Source of the DNA: Candidatus Bilophila faecipullorum
GTDB taxonomy: Bacteria > Desulfobacterota > Desulfovibrionia > Desulfovibrionales > Desulfovibrionaceae
NCBI GenBank assembly: GCA_944326695.1
Contig: CALVEZ010000011.1
Coordinates: forward strand, 23,302-87,301
DNA: 64,000 bases
Direction: 5' to 3'
Both the position numbers and the translations under genes were made by a program. Below are positions 54,141 to 63,991 of this stretch, piece by piece. The number at the start of each line of letters is the position of its first letter. Within the stretch, counting starts at the first letter, position 1. The notes beneath the pieces are model-generated. The model made no database searches. It saw only the letters and a program-made list of their open reading frames with translations, and was not told the DNA's origin.

Positions 54141-54922
54141 AAGACTGGAACGCCGCCCCCATCCTGTCGGCGCGCGGCCTGACCCGCCTCTATGGGGAGC
54201 ACGTCGGCTGCCGCGACGTGTCCTTCGACCTCTGGCCCGGCGAAGTGCTCGGCATCGTCGGGGAATCCGGCTCGGGCAAGAGCACGCTTCTGAACATGAT
54301 TTCGGGCCGCATGGAAGCGACCTCCGGCACAGTTCTCTACCACGACGCCGCCGGGCGGGAACGCGACATCCACAGCCTCGGCGAAGGCGAAAAGCGCCGC
54401 CTGCTGCGCTCGGAACTCGGCTTCGTGCACCAGCGGCCCTCGGACGGCCTGCGGATGCAGGTCAGCGCCGGGGCGAACATCGGCGAGCGGCTCATGGCGG
54501 AAGGCGCGCGGCACTACGGCGCGCTGCGCGAAACGGCGCTGCAATGGCTGGAGCGCGTGGAAATCGACACCGGGCGTATCGACGACCGGCCCGCCCTGTA
54601 CTCCGGGGGGATGCAACAGCGCCTGCAGATCGCCCGCAACCTCGTCACGTCCCCGCGTCTGGTGTTCATGGACGAGCCCACCGGCGGCCTCGACGTGTCC
54701 GTACAGGCCCGCCTGCTCGACCTGCTGCGCCACCTCGTGCTGGACATGGACCTCGCGGTCGTGCTGGTCACGCACGATCTCGCCGTGGCCCGGCTGCTCT
54801 CGCACCGGCTCATGGTCATGTACCACGGGGAGGTGGTCGAAAGCGGCCTGACCGATCAGGTGCTCGACGACCCCCACCACGCCTACACCCAACTGCTCGT
54901 TTCCTCCATCCTGCAAGGCTGA
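54137..54922 (+). CDS. phnK: C-P lyase associated ATPase PhnK
   Basis: PhnK (261 residues) is an ABC-type ATPase that binds the core complex at PhnJ and is not a transporter. Walker A GESGSGKST, Q-loop FVHQRPSDGLRMQ, signature YSGGMQQRLQIARN, Walker B LVFMDEPTGGLD and VTHDLAVARLL are intact. It overlaps phnJ by 4 bp and lies 3 bp before phnL. Confidence 0.93.
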   Translation: MKDWNAAPILSARGLTRLYGEHVGCRDVSFDLWPGEVLGIVGESGSGKSTLLNMISGRMEATSGTVLYHDAAGRERDIHSLGEGEKRRLLRSELGFVHQRPSDGLRMQVSAGANIGERLMAEGARHYGALRETALQWLERVEIDTGRIDDRPALYSGGMQQRLQIARNLVTSPRLVFMDEPTGGLDVSVQARLLDLLRHLVLDMDLAVVLVTHDLAVARLLSHRLMVMYHGEVVESGLTDQVLDDPHHAYTQLLVSSILQG

Positions 54923-54925
54923 GCC

Positions 54926-55615
54926 ATGAACAAACCCGTCATCGAAGTCCGAAATCTGAGCAAAACCTTCGTACTGCACCAACAGGGCGGCGTGCGCATC
55001 GAGGCGCTTTCCGGCATCGGCTTTTCCGTGGACCGCGGCGAGTGCGTCGCCCTGCACGGGCCGTCCGGGGCCGGCAAGTCCACGCTCCTGCGTACCCTCT
55101 ACGGCAACTACCTGCCCACGGGCGGTTCCGTGATCGTCCGCTGCGGCGGGGAGGAAACGGACATCACCGCCGCCGATCCCCGCACGGTCATCCGGCTGCG
55201 GCAAAGCTGCATCAGCTACGTCAGCCAGTTCCTCCGGGTCATCCCCCGCGTGAGCGCCCTTGATCTGGTCACCGATCCCCTCATCGAAGCGGGCGAGGGA
55301 GAGGAGGCGGCCCGCTCCCGCGCCGAGGAGCTGCTCGCCCGGCTGAACCTGCCCGAACGCCTGTGGCACATCGCCCCCGCCACCTTTTCCGGGGGCGAGC
55401 AGCAACGTGTGAACATCGCGCGCGGCTTCATCCGTCCCTCACCGATCCTCCTGCTCGACGAGCCCACCGCCTCGCTGGACGGCGCGAACCGGCAGGTGGT
55501 CATCGATCTGATCCGTGAGGCGCGAGAGGCCGGAGCCGCCATTGTGGGCATCTTCCATGACGACGTGGCCCGTGAAGCCGTGGCCGACCGCACCATCCCC
55601 GTGCAACGCCCGTAA
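54926..55615 (+). CDS. phnL: C-P lyase associated ATPase PhnL
   Basis: PhnL (229 residues) is the second ABC-type ATPase of the pathway. Walker A GPSGAGKST, Q-loop YVSQFLRVIPRVSA, signature FSGGEQQRVNIARG, Walker B ILLLDEPTASLD and GIFHDDVAR are present. It works with PhnI, G and H to form the ribose triphosphate phosphonate. Confidence 0.93.
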   Translation: MNKPVIEVRNLSKTFVLHQQGGVRIEALSGIGFSVDRGECVALHGPSGAGKSTLLRTLYGNYLPTGGSVIVRCGGEETDITAADPRTVIRLRQSCISYVSQFLRVIPRVSALDLVTDPLIEAGEGEEAARSRAEELLARLNLPERLWHIAPATFSGGEQQRVNIARGFIRPSPILLLDEPTASLDGANRQVVIDLIREAREAGAAIVGIFHDDVAREAVADRTIPVQRP

Positions 55616-55639
55616 CGATTTTCCCAAAGGAATGACGAT

Positions 55640-56779
55640 ATGAACGAAACCGTATTCACCAACGCCCGGCTGATCACGCCCGACGCGGTCGTGGAAGGGA
55701 GCCTTCTTGTCCGCGACGGCAACATCGCCTCCCTCGACGAAGGCGCGAGCGCAGCCGCCGAACGCATCGATCTGGAAGGCGACTACCTGCTCCCCGGCCT
55801 TGTGGAGCTGCACACCGACAACCTCGAAAAACATTTCATCCCCCGCCCCAAGGTGGTCTGGCCGCAGGGCGTGCCCGCGTTCTTCGCGCACGACGCGCAG
55901 ATCGTGGCCTCCGGGATCACCACCGTGTTCGACGCCCTCTCCGTGGGCGAATACCACGACAAGGGCCGCATCGCCATGCTCGGCAAGGCGGTGAACGCGC
56001 TGAACGCGTGCCGGGACAGCGGCCAGCTCCGCGCCGAACACCTGCTGCACCTGCGCTGTGAAGTGGCGGACCCGCGGATGCAGGAACTCTTCTTTCCCCT
56101 GTCCGACACGCCCGCACTCCGGCTGGTCTCGCTCATGGATCACACGCCGGGACAGCGGCAGTGGCGGGACACCTCCTCCTACCGGACGTACTACAGCAAC
56201 CTGACCACGTGGACGGACGAGGAATTCGAAAAGATCGTCGCCCGGTTGCAGGAAACCCGCGACGACTGCGCCGAGGACAACGCCGCCTCGGTCATGGCCT
56301 TCTGCCGCGAGCGCGGCCTGCCGATGGCGAGCCACGACGACACGCTGGTGGAGCACGTTGAGGAAGCGCTGGACAACGGCATCGCCATCAGCGAATTCCC
56401 CACGACCATCGAGGCCGCGCGGCACGCCGCCGAAAACGGCATGCTCGTGCTCATGGGCGCGCCCAACGTGGTACGCGGCGGCTCGCACTCCGGCAACGTG
56501 TCCGCGCTGGAAGTGGCGCAGGCCGGGTATCTGGGGAGCCTGTCCTCGGACTATGTGCCCATCAGCCTGCTGGAAGCGGCTTTCGCCCTGAGCGAGGCCG
56601 GGTACATGCCCCTGCACGCCGCCGTGGGCCTCGTGACCGCCAATCCCGCCGAAGCCGTGGGGCTTGACGATCGCGGCAGCCTCGAAACGGGCCGCCGCGC
56701 CGACCTCGTGCGCGTCCGCATGGTCGAGGGCCAGCCCGTGGTGCGCAACGTGTGGCGGGACGGCGTGGAGGTCTTCTGA
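55640..56779 (+). CDS. phnM: Alpha-D-ribose 1-methylphosphonate 5-triphosphate diphosphatase
   Basis: PhnM (379 residues) is an amidohydrolase-fold enzyme that removes pyrophosphate from the ribose triphosphate intermediate to give the PhnJ substrate. Motifs are LPGLVELHTDNLEKHF with metal ligands, MDHTPGQRQW, ASHDDTLVEHVEEA, the MGAPNVVRGGSHSGNVSA block and LETGRRADLVRVR. AAAGGA precedes the ATG. The stop overlaps phnN by one base. Confidence 0.94.
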   Translation: MNETVFTNARLITPDAVVEGSLLVRDGNIASLDEGASAAAERIDLEGDYLLPGLVELHTDNLEKHFIPRPKVVWPQGVPAFFAHDAQIVASGITTVFDALSVGEYHDKGRIAMLGKAVNALNACRDSGQLRAEHLLHLRCEVADPRMQELFFPLSDTPALRLVSLMDHTPGQRQWRDTSSYRTYYSNLTTWTDEEFEKIVARLQETRDDCAEDNAASVMAFCRERGLPMASHDDTLVEHVEEALDNGIAISEFPTTIEAARHAAENGMLVLMGAPNVVRGGSHSGNVSALEVAQAGYLGSLSSDYVPISLLEAAFALSEAGYMPLHAAVGLVTANPAEAVGLDDRGSLETGRRADLVRVRMVEGQPVVRNVWRDGVEVF

Positions 56780-57327
56780 TGCGGCGGGGACGGCTCGTCT
56801 ACGTCATGGGGGCTTCCGGTTCGGGCAAGGACAGCCTCTTGCAGGCCCTGCGCCCCCGGCTGCGGGGATGCCCGGCGGTGTTCGCCCGTCGTTACATCAC
56901 CCGGCCCGCCGCCTCGCGGGGGGAACGGCATATCGCCGTTTCTCCCGAACGCTTCGCGGCCATGCGCGCCGCCGGGCACTTTGTCATGGACTGGCAGAGC
57001 CACGGCCTTTGCTACGGCATCGGCAAGGGCATCGAGGCGACGCTGGAACACGGGCACGTAGTACTCATGAACGGCTCGCGCGAATACCTGTCCGAAGCGC
57101 TGCGGCGCTATCCCGCGCTCATGCCGGTTCTGGTGGAGGTGGACCCCGCCGTGCTCCGCTCGCGCCTGCTCGCGCGGGGTCGGGAGAGCGGCGCGGACAT
57201 AGAGGAACGCATCGCCCGCGCGTCCTTGTCCGCCGACTACCCGGAAAGCCTGTGCCGCGTGGACAACTCCGGGCCGCTGGAAGCGTCGGTAGAATGTTTT
57301 TACGAACTGATCCGGAAGTGGATGTAG
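56779..57327 (+). CDS. phnN: Ribose 1,5-bisphosphate phosphokinase
   Basis: PhnN (182 residues) phosphorylates ribose 1,5-bisphosphate to PRPP, returning the ribose to central metabolism. The guanylate-kinase-like P-loop is VMGASGSGKDSLLQAL near residue 10. RYITRPAASRGERHIAVS and HGLCYGIGKGIEATLEHGHVVLMNGSREYL follow. It is the last gene of the phn run. No phnF, phnO or phnP is adjacent. Confidence 0.93.
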   Translation: MRRGRLVYVMGASGSGKDSLLQALRPRLRGCPAVFARRYITRPAASRGERHIAVSPERFAAMRAAGHFVMDWQSHGLCYGIGKGIEATLEHGHVVLMNGSREYLSEALRRYPALMPVLVEVDPAVLRSRLLARGRESGADIEERIARASLSADYPESLCRVDNSGPLEASVECFYELIRKWM

Positions 57328-57672
57328 CCCCTCCGACACGCGAAAGACATCCCCCGCAGGGCTTCTCCGCAGCGCCTTGCGAGAAACACAGGATTCAATG
57401 GCATGGGCAACGCCGTGGCCGCCGTCACCCAAGGCAACAGACTATAAACCAATGAAGGATTGAGGCAGGTATTCCGCCGTTAACGTGGCGCTGGTAGACT
57501 TGGCGGCGTCATGGGACCGCCCCTCACGCCCATACAAAAAACGGCAAACGCACCCGCAAGCCGATCTTCCAAACACGGACGAACGCCGGAGAGCCGTCGC
57601 TTTGCTGCGCGATATTCTCCGACAGAGCGGCAGATGTCTGTCGCTTTTTCGCGCTCCAGGCTGAAAAAACGG

Positions 57673-57763
<91 letters not shown>

Positions 57764-57771
57764 TGATATAA

Positions 57772-57847
57772 TGGTGGACCCACTAGGACTTGAACCTAGG
57801 ACAAACCGGTTATGAGCCGGTGGCTCTACCAACTGAGCTATAGGTCC
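57772..57847 (-). tRNA. tRNA with CAU anticodon (Ile2 with lysidine, or Met)
   Basis: A 76-nt cloverleaf ends in an encoded CCA. The acceptor stem is GGACCTA/TGGGTCC, the D arm GCTCAGTTGGTAGAGC, the anticodon stem ACCGG-CTCATAA-CCGGT and the T arm CTAGG-TTCAAGT-CCTAG. The anticodon is CAU. The GGACC acceptor and CTCATAA loop resemble the minor isoleucine tRNA whose cytosine is changed to lysidine by TilS. Elongator Met is the alternative. It is not the initiator, which has an unpaired first base. Confidence 0.93.
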
Positions 57848-57854
57848 GTGTGCG

Positions 57855-58304
57855 CTATTCCGTGAGGACGCCCTCTTCGGGAGCATCCATCTGCATGGCC
57901 CCGACGGGGCAAATCCGTATGCAACGCGCGCATACTGTACACTTTTCCTTATCAAATGCAAGGAGGCGCGTGGCCACGTCCACGGTGAGCGCCCCGGTCG
58001 GGCACAAGGCCGTGCACATGCCGCACTGCATACAGGCATTCTCATCGTGCCAGATGCGCTGCGCCACGGGCGAAACCCGGACGCCCTTTTCCCGCAGGTA
58101 GGCGATGCCCTTGTCGCAGGCTTCGCGGGAACCGGAGAGTTCCAGAGTCAGAAAACCTTCCTGCCGAGGCGTGATCTGGGCGGTGCTGATGTTGAAGTCC
58201 AGATCGAAGAGCCGGGTCAGGTTACAGACCAGCGGCGAGCCGGACACTGACGGAGGAAACGTCAAATGCACATTGGAGTGGTAGGGGCGGTTTTCCTGAC
58301 TCAT
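57855..58304 (-). CDS. NIL-domain 4Fe-4S ferredoxin
   Basis: This 149-residue protein joins an N-terminal NIL domain (about residues 8-80, with FDLDFNISTAQITPRQEGFLTLELSG split across strands) to two [4Fe-4S] motifs: CMQCGMCTALCPTG and CTVCARCIRICPVG. NIL domains bind methionine or related sulfur compounds in ABC transporters. In anaerobes such fusions occur with homocysteine synthesis and tetrahydrofolate-linked sulfur chemistry. A role in sulfide-to-homocysteine transfer is possible but inferred. It precedes the tRNA gene on the same strand. Confidence 0.88.
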   Translation of the reverse strand: MSQENRPYHSNVHLTFPPSVSGSPLVCNLTRLFDLDFNISTAQITPRQEGFLTLELSGSREACDKGIAYLREKGVRVSPVAQRIWHDENACMQCGMCTALCPTGALTVDVATRLLAFDKEKCTVCARCIRICPVGAMQMDAPEEGVLTE

Positions 58305-58312
58305 GGGGCGTC

Positions 58313-59209
58313 CTACATCTTGTTGTCTTTCATGAGCTGCGTGGCCCGCTTCGCCTCAGCCGACTTGGGGAACTTCTTGATCAGTTCCTGCAACCGGACC
58401 TTGGCCGCATCCTTCTTTCCGGCCTTGATGAAGCACATGCCCTGCTTCAGATAGGCGGAAGGAGCCTTGCCGCTTGAGCCGTATTTGGAAATGACCTGCT
58501 CATAATCAAGCGCGGCGGCGGGGTAGTTGCCGAGCTGGTAATTGCATTCACCGCGCCAGAACCACGCGTTGGAAATCAGCTTGTGCTTGGGGTAGGTATC
58601 GGTGAAGTCCGTAAAGGATTTCAGCGACTGCTTGTAGTTGCGGGCATTGAAGGACTGCACGCCGTTGTCGTACAGCGCCTTGGCGATGTCGGCCTGCGCC
58701 TGCGGTGCGGCGGGCTGAGCGGCGGGAGCGGGAGCCGTCTGCGGCGTCTGCACTGTGGACGCGCCGGGCTCGCCCATGCCGGATGGCGCCGTACCCGACG
58801 AGGCCGCACCGGGCTGCTCAAAGCCGGGCTGCGCCTCCCCGGGCATCCCGGGAGCGGAAGGGCTGGCCGTAGGCAGTTCCATGCCGAACTGGGTGGCGAT
58901 GGCCTGCAACGCGGCCTCGTGATTGTTCACGCGCTGCGCCAGCCCCGGAAGGCCGCCAGCGGCAGCCGTGGCGTTGTTGAAATCGTCGATCTGCCCCTTC
59001 ACGGCGCTCATTTCCTGACGCAGAGACTGCACCTGCGCCCACGTGTCCGCCTGCGCGGGCTGCACGCCGGAAAGCTGGCTGCTCAAAAGGCGAATCTGCT
59101 GCTCCTGCTGGTTCAAACGCACCTGCATGGCGTCCATCTGGCTGCTGACGCAACCGCTCAGGGCCAGAGTCCCCACAAGCAAAGGAACGAAACGATACGG
59201 CTTTTTCAT
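58313..59209 (-). CDS. CpoB/YbgF-like cell-division coordinator lipoprotein
   Basis: This 298-residue protein has a lipobox (LALSGC, modified cysteine C20), an N-terminal coiled coil (MDAMQVRLNQQEQQIRLLSS) and a long Pro/Ala/Gly-rich linker. C-terminal TPR repeats include ALYDNGVQSFNARNYKQSLK, AWFWRGECNYQLGNYPAAAL and YLKQGMCFIKAGKKDAAK. This is the CpoB layout. CpoB links peptidoglycan synthesis with outer-membrane constriction via Tol-Pal. No tol or pal gene is adjacent. It lies 8 bp before the NIL ferredoxin gene. Confidence 0.85.
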   Translation of the reverse strand: MKKPYRFVPLLVGTLALSGCVSSQMDAMQVRLNQQEQQIRLLSSQLSGVQPAQADTWAQVQSLRQEMSAVKGQIDDFNNATAAAGGLPGLAQRVNNHEAALQAIATQFGMELPTASPSAPGMPGEAQPGFEQPGAASSGTAPSGMGEPGASTVQTPQTAPAPAAQPAAPQAQADIAKALYDNGVQSFNARNYKQSLKSFTDFTDTYPKHKLISNAWFWRGECNYQLGNYPAAALDYEQVISKYGSSGKAPSAYLKQGMCFIKAGKKDAAKVRLQELIKKFPKSAEAKRATQLMKDNKM

Positions 59210-59268
59210 GATAGTACCCTAATAGAGGATTTCCTGCAAAGATACGCCCTTTGCGGCGGGAACTCAAG

Positions 59269-59469
59269 TCAGTGAGCCCGCCGCCAGCCGAAGAGCAGGT
59301 AGGCCAGCCCGCCGAGGAGCGGGATAAAGACGCAGGCCATGATCCATACTATCCGTTCAAGCGGCGTCCCGAACGTATGATTGAAGGCGTGCCAGATGCC
59401 CCACAAATTGAGCAGCGCGGGCACGAAAAGCAGGGCAAGCTGCCACCATTCCAGCGAAAACAGACTCAC
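59269..59469 (-). CDS. Small PLDc_N-type two-helix membrane protein
   Basis: This 66-residue protein has two membrane helices ([19 protein letters not shown] and [22 protein letters not shown]) with LER between, then a basic end WRRAH. The pattern matches phospholipase D nuclease N-terminal (PLDc_N) domain proteins, common in Desulfovibrionaceae. The GTG start overlaps the lspA stop as GTGA, so it is translationally coupled to lspA. Function is unknown. Confidence 0.7.
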   Translation of the reverse strand: MSLFSLEWWQLALLFVPALLNLWGIWHAFNHTFGTPLERIVWIMACVFIPLLGGLAYLLFGWRRAH

Positions 59470-59975
59470 GGCGTCCTCCCCGCCCCTTTCGGGGCCAGCC
59501 ACAGGCTGAGGCAGACGAGCACTGCCCCGCAACAAATGGCGATGTCCGCCACGTTGAAGGCGGGCCAATGCCACTGGCCGACGTAGAAATCCAGAAAGTC
59601 CACTACGGCCCTGAAGCGGATGCGATCCACAAGGTTGCCTACCGCACCGCCGAGCACGAGCCCAAGGCCCCAGAACAGGAAGCGATCCCCCTTGCGCGCC
59701 GAGCGTGCCAGCAGGAAGATCACCCCCGCCGATACCACGGTGGCGGCGAAAAAGAGCCAGAACTGCCACTCGATGTCGGAACGGTTCAGGAAGCCGAAAG
59801 CCGCACCCCGATTGCGGATGTTCACCAGATCAAAGAAGCCGGGGATGACCGTCACCGCCCCGTAATAGGGCAGTGAGGCCATCACCCAGAGCTTGGTGAG
59901 CTGATCCAGAAGGAGCACCACGAGGCCGACGCCGAGCAGCGTCCGATACCGATTATCCTTGTCCGCTCCGGCCAC
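59466..59975 (-). CDS. lspA: Lipoprotein signal peptidase
   Basis: LspA (169 residues) is the aspartic membrane protease that removes signal peptides from prolipoproteins. Four helices are visible. The catalytic aspartates are in [15 protein letters not shown] and [19 protein letters not shown] is conserved. The GTG at 59975 overlaps the ileS stop (TAGTG) and follows AAGGAA, which is inside ileS. The upstream frame to 60014 is not needed. The ileS-lspA order is common in bacteria. Confidence 0.93.
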   Translation of the reverse strand: MAGADKDNRYRTLLGVGLVVLLLDQLTKLWVMASLPYYGAVTVIPGFFDLVNIRNRGAAFGFLNRSDIEWQFWLFFAATVVSAGVIFLLARSARKGDRFLFWGLGLVLGGAVGNLVDRIRFRAVVDFLDFYVGQWHWPAFNVADIAICCGAVLVCLSLWLAPKGAGRTP

Positions 59976-62800
59976 TACGCAAGTTCCTTCATGACCGCGG
60001 CACAGCGGGGGCACAGCGTCGGATGTTCGGGATCGGAGCCGAGCTCATCACTGTAAATCCAGCAACGTTCGCACTTTTCCCCGGCGGCCTTGGTCACGCT
60101 GACGGCCAGCTTGCCACCGTCGGGGAGATCAAGCGACGCGAGATCAGCCGGGGCCTCAGCCAGAGGAGCCAGATGCAATTGCGAAACGATGCACACCGCG
60201 CGCAGGTCCGTGCCGATGTTTTCGAGCACGTCCAGCAGGTCCGGCGAAGCGTAGAGGGTCACGGCGGTGTCGAGCGCGTGCCCTACTGTGCCCGCCTTGC
60301 GCAGCGGCTCGATGGCGCGGGTCACTTCGGTGCGCGCGGCCAGCACGCTTTCCCAGCGTTTGCGGGCGTCGTCGGCCAAAAGGAAGGCGTCCGCCTCCAT
60401 GACCGGGAAGGCGAAGACGGTGGGCGCATCCGGGCGCAGAGCGTCGGGGATGTGCCGGAAGACCTCCTCGGCGGTGAAGCTCAGGACCGGGGCCATGTCC
60501 TGCGTGAGCATGAGCAGGATGTAATACAGCGCGGTCTGAGCCGAACGCCGCTCCCGGCTCCCGGGCGCAGAGGAATAGAGGCGATCCTTCAGGATATCCA
60601 GATAAAAGGCCGACAGGTCCGTGGAGCACAGGTTGTGCAGCGTATGGAAAACCTTGTGGAATTCGTAATCGCGGTAGGCCCCCTGCACGCGCAGGTGGGC
60701 GCGCGCCGCCACGTCGAGCGCGTAACGGTCCAGCGGGTCCATGTCCTTCACGTCCACCAGATCGGCCTTCGCCACGTCGCTCAGGTTGCCGAGCAGGTAG
60801 CGGCAGGTGTTGCGGATGCGGCGGTAGGCGTCCACGAGGCGGCTGACGATTTCCTGCGAGATGCGAACGTCTTCGCGGTAGTCCACGGAAGCCGCCCACA
60901 TGCGGATGATTTCCGCGCCGTGCTTGTTGATGATCTCCTCAAGCTCGATGCCGTTCCCAAGGGATTTGGACATCTTGCGGCCCTCACCGTCGACCACGTA
61001 GCCGTGCGTGAGCACCGCCTTGTAGGGCGGCACCCCGCGCGTGCCCACGGAGGCGAGCAGCGAGGAATGGAACCAGCCGCGGTGCTGGTCCGAGCCTTCG
61101 AGGTAGAGATCGGCGGGGAAGCCAAGCTCGGGGCGCTTTTCCAGCACCGCCGCGAAGCTGGTCCCGGAATCGAACCACACGTCGAGGATGTCCGTCTCGC
61201 GCTTCCAGTGCTGACCGCCGCACTTGGGGCAGCGCAGGCCCTCGGGGACGATCTCCTTCATGTCGGCTTCATACCAGTAGTCGCAGCCGGTGGGGTGCTT
61301 GGCGAAACGGGCGGCGATGTCGCGCATCCACTGGGGATCGTTCCACGCCTCGCCGCAATCCTCGCAGAGCAGGGCCAGAATCGGCACGCCCCACAGACGC
61401 TGGCGCGAAATGCACCAGTCCGGGCGCTGCTCGATCATGTTGTAGATGCGCTCCTCGCCCCAGCTCGGAATCCATTCCACGTCGTTGCGGATGGCGTCGA
61501 GGGCCTTGCGGCGCAGGCCGTTGGCCTCCATGCTCACAAACCACTGCGTGGTGGCCCGGAAAATGACCGGCTTCTTGCAGCGCCAGCAGTGCGGGTAGGA
61601 GTGCACGATGTCGGCGCGGCCCATGAGGTTGCCCACTTCCTGCACCTTCTCGATGACCGCGGGGTTGGCCTGCTGCACCTGCAAGCCGGCGAAGAATTCC
61701 ACGCTGTCCAGATATTCGCCGCGGTCGTTGAGCGGGGAATAGATGTCGATGCCGTACTGGAGGCAGACTTCGTAGTCCTCGCGGCCATGCCCGGGCGCGG
61801 TGTGGACGCAGCCCGTGCCCGCGTCCAGCGTGACGTGACCGCCCAAGATGACGGTGGACTCGCGGTCATAGAAAGGATGGCGGGCCTTCAGGAGGTTCAG
61901 GCTCTCCCCGGCGGCGGTGCCCACGGCCTTTACGTCCTCAAGGTTCCAGCCGCAGGCCCTGGCGACGCTTTCAATGAGTTCGGTGGCAAGGACGTACTGG
62001 CTGCCTTCGTATTCGACCAGCGAATATTCAAATTCGGGATGCACGGCCACGGCCATGTTACTGGGCAGGGTCCACGGCGTGGTCGTCCAGATGATCACAT
62101 AGGCGCGGGAGGGATCGGCGGTCGGGAAAACGTCCTTCAGCTTTTCGTCGTTCAAGGGGAAGCGCACGTAGATGGAAGGCGACTTGTGATCGGCGTATTC
62201 CACTTCCGCCTCGGCCAGCGCTGTCTGGCAGGAACAGCACCAGTAGATGGGCTTCTTGCTGCGGACGACGTTGCCCTTTTCCACAAAGTTGGCCAGCTCG
62301 GTGGCGGTGGCGGACTCGTATTCGGGATTCATCGTCTTATAGGGATGCTCCCAGTCACCGAAGGCACCGAGGCGCTTGAATTCCTTGCGCTGGATGTCGA
62401 CGAACTTGTCCGCGTACTGGCGGCAGCGGCGGCGTACCGCGTAGGAAGGCAAATCCTTTTTCTTGTCCCCCAGCTCGTGCTCTACCTTGAGCTCGATGGG
62501 CAGGCCGTGGCAGTCCCAGCCGGGCACGTAGACGGAACGCTCGCCCTGCATGTTGCGGGACTTGATGATGATGTCCTTCAAAATCTTGTTCAGGGCATGG
62601 CCAAGGTGCAGATGGCCGTTGGCGTAGGGCGGGCCGTCGTGCAGGCGGAAGGTACCCCGGCTTCCCGAGGCGTCCAGCATGGTGGCGTACGTATTGTTTT
62701 CTTCCCACCAGCGCAGCATTTCCGGCTCGCGCTGGGTGAGATTGGCTTTCATGGGAAAGGAGGTCGCAGGGAGATTCAGGGTTTTCTTATAGTCGCTCAT
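59975..62800 (-). CDS. ileS: Isoleucyl-tRNA synthetase
   Basis: IleS (941 residues) charges tRNA-Ile with isoleucine. The HIGH motif appears as HLGH in [17 protein letters not shown], the editing domain contains [16 protein letters not shown], and KMSKS is in [12 protein letters not shown]-terminal zinc finger has CERCW and CPRC. The start at 62800 follows AAGGAG and gives [11 protein letters not shown]. It is the first gene of the operon ileS-lspA-PLDc_N. No T-box leader is seen. Confidence 0.96.
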   Translation of the reverse strand: MSDYKKTLNLPATSFPMKANLTQREPEMLRWWEENNTYATMLDASGSRGTFRLHDGPPYANGHLHLGHALNKILKDIIIKSRNMQGERSVYVPGWDCHGLPIELKVEHELGDKKKDLPSYAVRRRCRQYADKFVDIQRKEFKRLGAFGDWEHPYKTMNPEYESATATELANFVEKGNVVRSKKPIYWCCSCQTALAEAEVEYADHKSPSIYVRFPLNDEKLKDVFPTADPSRAYVIIWTTTPWTLPSNMAVAVHPEFEYSLVEYEGSQYVLATELIESVARACGWNLEDVKAVGTAAGESLNLLKARHPFYDRESTVILGGHVTLDAGTGCVHTAPGHGREDYEVCLQYGIDIYSPLNDRGEYLDSVEFFAGLQVQQANPAVIEKVQEVGNLMGRADIVHSYPHCWRCKKPVIFRATTQWFVSMEANGLRRKALDAIRNDVEWIPSWGEERIYNMIEQRPDWCISRQRLWGVPILALLCEDCGEAWNDPQWMRDIAARFAKHPTGCDYWYEADMKEIVPEGLRCPKCGGQHWKRETDILDVWFDSGTSFAAVLEKRPELGFPADLYLEGSDQHRGWFHSSLLASVGTRGVPPYKAVLTHGYVVDGEGRKMSKSLGNGIELEEIINKHGAEIIRMWAASVDYREDVRISQEIVSRLVDAYRRIRNTCRYLLGNLSDVAKADLVDVKDMDPLDRYALDVAARAHLRVQGAYRDYEFHKVFHTLHNLCSTDLSAFYLDILKDRLYSSAPGSRERRSAQTALYYILLMLTQDMAPVLSFTAEEVFRHIPDALRPDAPTVFAFPVMEADAFLLADDARKRWESVLAARTEVTRAIEPLRKAGTVGHALDTAVTLYASPDLLDVLENIGTDLRAVCIVSQLHLAPLAEAPADLASLDLPDGGKLAVSVTKAAGEKCERCWIYSDELGSDPEHPTLCPRCAAVMKELA

Positions 62801-62990
62801 GAACAGGCTCCTTCTATATCCACACCAGAGTGTAATCGAAAACTTTTGCTTCAAGCCCGCGCGCTTGTCAAGGCGCAACGGACCCGGCGCGCCCCACGAT
62901 TCGTAAAGCGTTATAGTCTTTTTTATGTCACGATTGCCGAAAAGCGTGCGAGATGCTAGCGTGCCGCAAAATCATGCGGAGACCTTTATC

Positions 62991-63668
62991 ATGAAAACGA
63001 TGACCCGCCTCCTCTTTCTGTCTCTCGCCCTCCTCCTCGGGGGCTGCCTGCGTCAGGAGTTCGCGACTACCGTTCTCTCCGAAACCCAGCCCGAGTACGG
63101 CAGCCCGCAAAGCCTCATCTACGCCATTGAGCCCCTTGAAAAACGGCAGAAACGGAACCCGCGCTTCCCGGCCCTGCAAAGCCGGGTGGAAAAGGCCCTG
63201 CGCGAACGGGGCCTGCGGACCTCAAGGGACGTGTCGCGGGTCACAGGAATCATCTTCGTGGACGTCAAAACGAAGCTGCGGACGGAAGAGCATACCTATG
63301 AGGAACCGATATACGAATACGGCAGCGAAATCACGGGCGCGCACGGTTCCTACAATCCCAAGACCGGACGCTATAAGGTCCGCTACGAACGGACCCCGAC
63401 CTATGAAAAGAAAGGCTACCGGAAAAGAAGCTGGACGAGCTACAACTACGAAACGACCCTCTTCCTTCAGGCGTGGGATTTGAGGACGAGCAAAAGCCCG
63501 TGGACCACCATGCTGTGGTGCTCCACACCGGTGGATGACGAGGAGAAGGTGGTCGAGGCCATGCTGGAAGGCGGCAAGGACTATATCGCCACCGATACCT
63601 ATCCCACGGTCCATCTGACCATCGAGGAGGACTCCGACGGCGGGTATACGGCGAGCGTGGACGAGTGA
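62991..63668 (+). CDS. Outer-membrane-type lipoprotein of unknown function
   Basis: This 225-residue protein has a lipoprotein signal (MKTMTRLLFLSLALLLGGC, cysteine C19). The mature part contains YAIEPLEKRQKRNPRFPALQ, VTGIIFVDVKTKLRTEE and a basic, tyrosine-rich middle (YKVRYERTPTYEKKGYRKRS), ending in an acidic tail. It resembles DUF4136-like lipoproteins only in layout; no family is claimed. GGAG lies 9 nt before the ATG. It is divergent from ileS and ends at a long terminator. Confidence 0.65.
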   Translation: MKTMTRLLFLSLALLLGGCLRQEFATTVLSETQPEYGSPQSLIYAIEPLEKRQKRNPRFPALQSRVEKALRERGLRTSRDVSRVTGIIFVDVKTKLRTEEHTYEEPIYEYGSEITGAHGSYNPKTGRYKVRYERTPTYEKKGYRKRSWTSYNYETTLFLQAWDLRTSKSPWTTMLWCSTPVDDEEKVVEAMLEGGKDYIATDTYPTVHLTIEEDSDGGYTASVDE

Positions 63669-63780
63669 GGCACGGCCCACGCCCCTCGCCAGTCCCCCAG
63701 CCCTCCCTTTGAAACCAACGGCACACGGCCCCGGAAGGCCCCGGAAACAGTCGGCACCTGAGCCCATCAGCATACAACAC

Positions 63781-63840
63781 AAAAAGCCCCTAGCGGTTTG
63801 CTCCCCTGCCAGACAGCAGGCGCCCCGCCGGGGGCTTTTA
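63781..63840 (+). terminator. Terminator after the lipoprotein gene
   Basis: AAAAGCCCC pairs with GGGGCTTTT at the ends of a branched structure whose middle holds CCTGC/GCAGG. It ends in TTTTA. Confidence 0.75.
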
Positions 63841-63882
63841 TCCCGGGCATACAAAAACTCTTCCCCCCTTTCCAGCGCACAA

Positions 63883-63991
63883 CGGAACTCCCTGCGCGCC
63901 GCCTCCCCACCAGTCGAAAGTCTTGGGAGAGGGAGGGGGGTGCAGGGGGGAGGGGGACCCCTTCTGGAGAAGGGTTCCCCCTCCCCCCTGC
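63883..63991 (+). repeat. Dispersed G-rich hairpin repeat, copy 3
   Basis: The flank GCCTCCCCACCAGTCGAA is shared with copy 2 and AAGTCTTGGGAGAGG with copy 1. It precedes a hairpin at 63942-63991 with arms GCAGGGGGGAGGGGGA and TCCCCCTCCCCCCTGC and an inner CTTCT/GAAGG stem. No gene lies between 63669 and the window edge. Confidence 0.8.

Noticed and set aside
57772..57847. Initiator tRNA-Met
   Set aside because: The first acceptor pair is a normal G-C and the anticodon stem lacks the three G-C pairs of initiators.
60023..62959. 978-codon plus-strand frame opposite ileS
   Set aside because: A high-GC antisense shadow of a certain gene. Similar shadows lie opposite hcp, eno, the alkaline phosphatase and the amidohydrolase.
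62801..62990. T-box or other leader before ileS
   Set aside because: No specifier stem or T-box sequence was seen; T-boxes are rare in this group for ileS.
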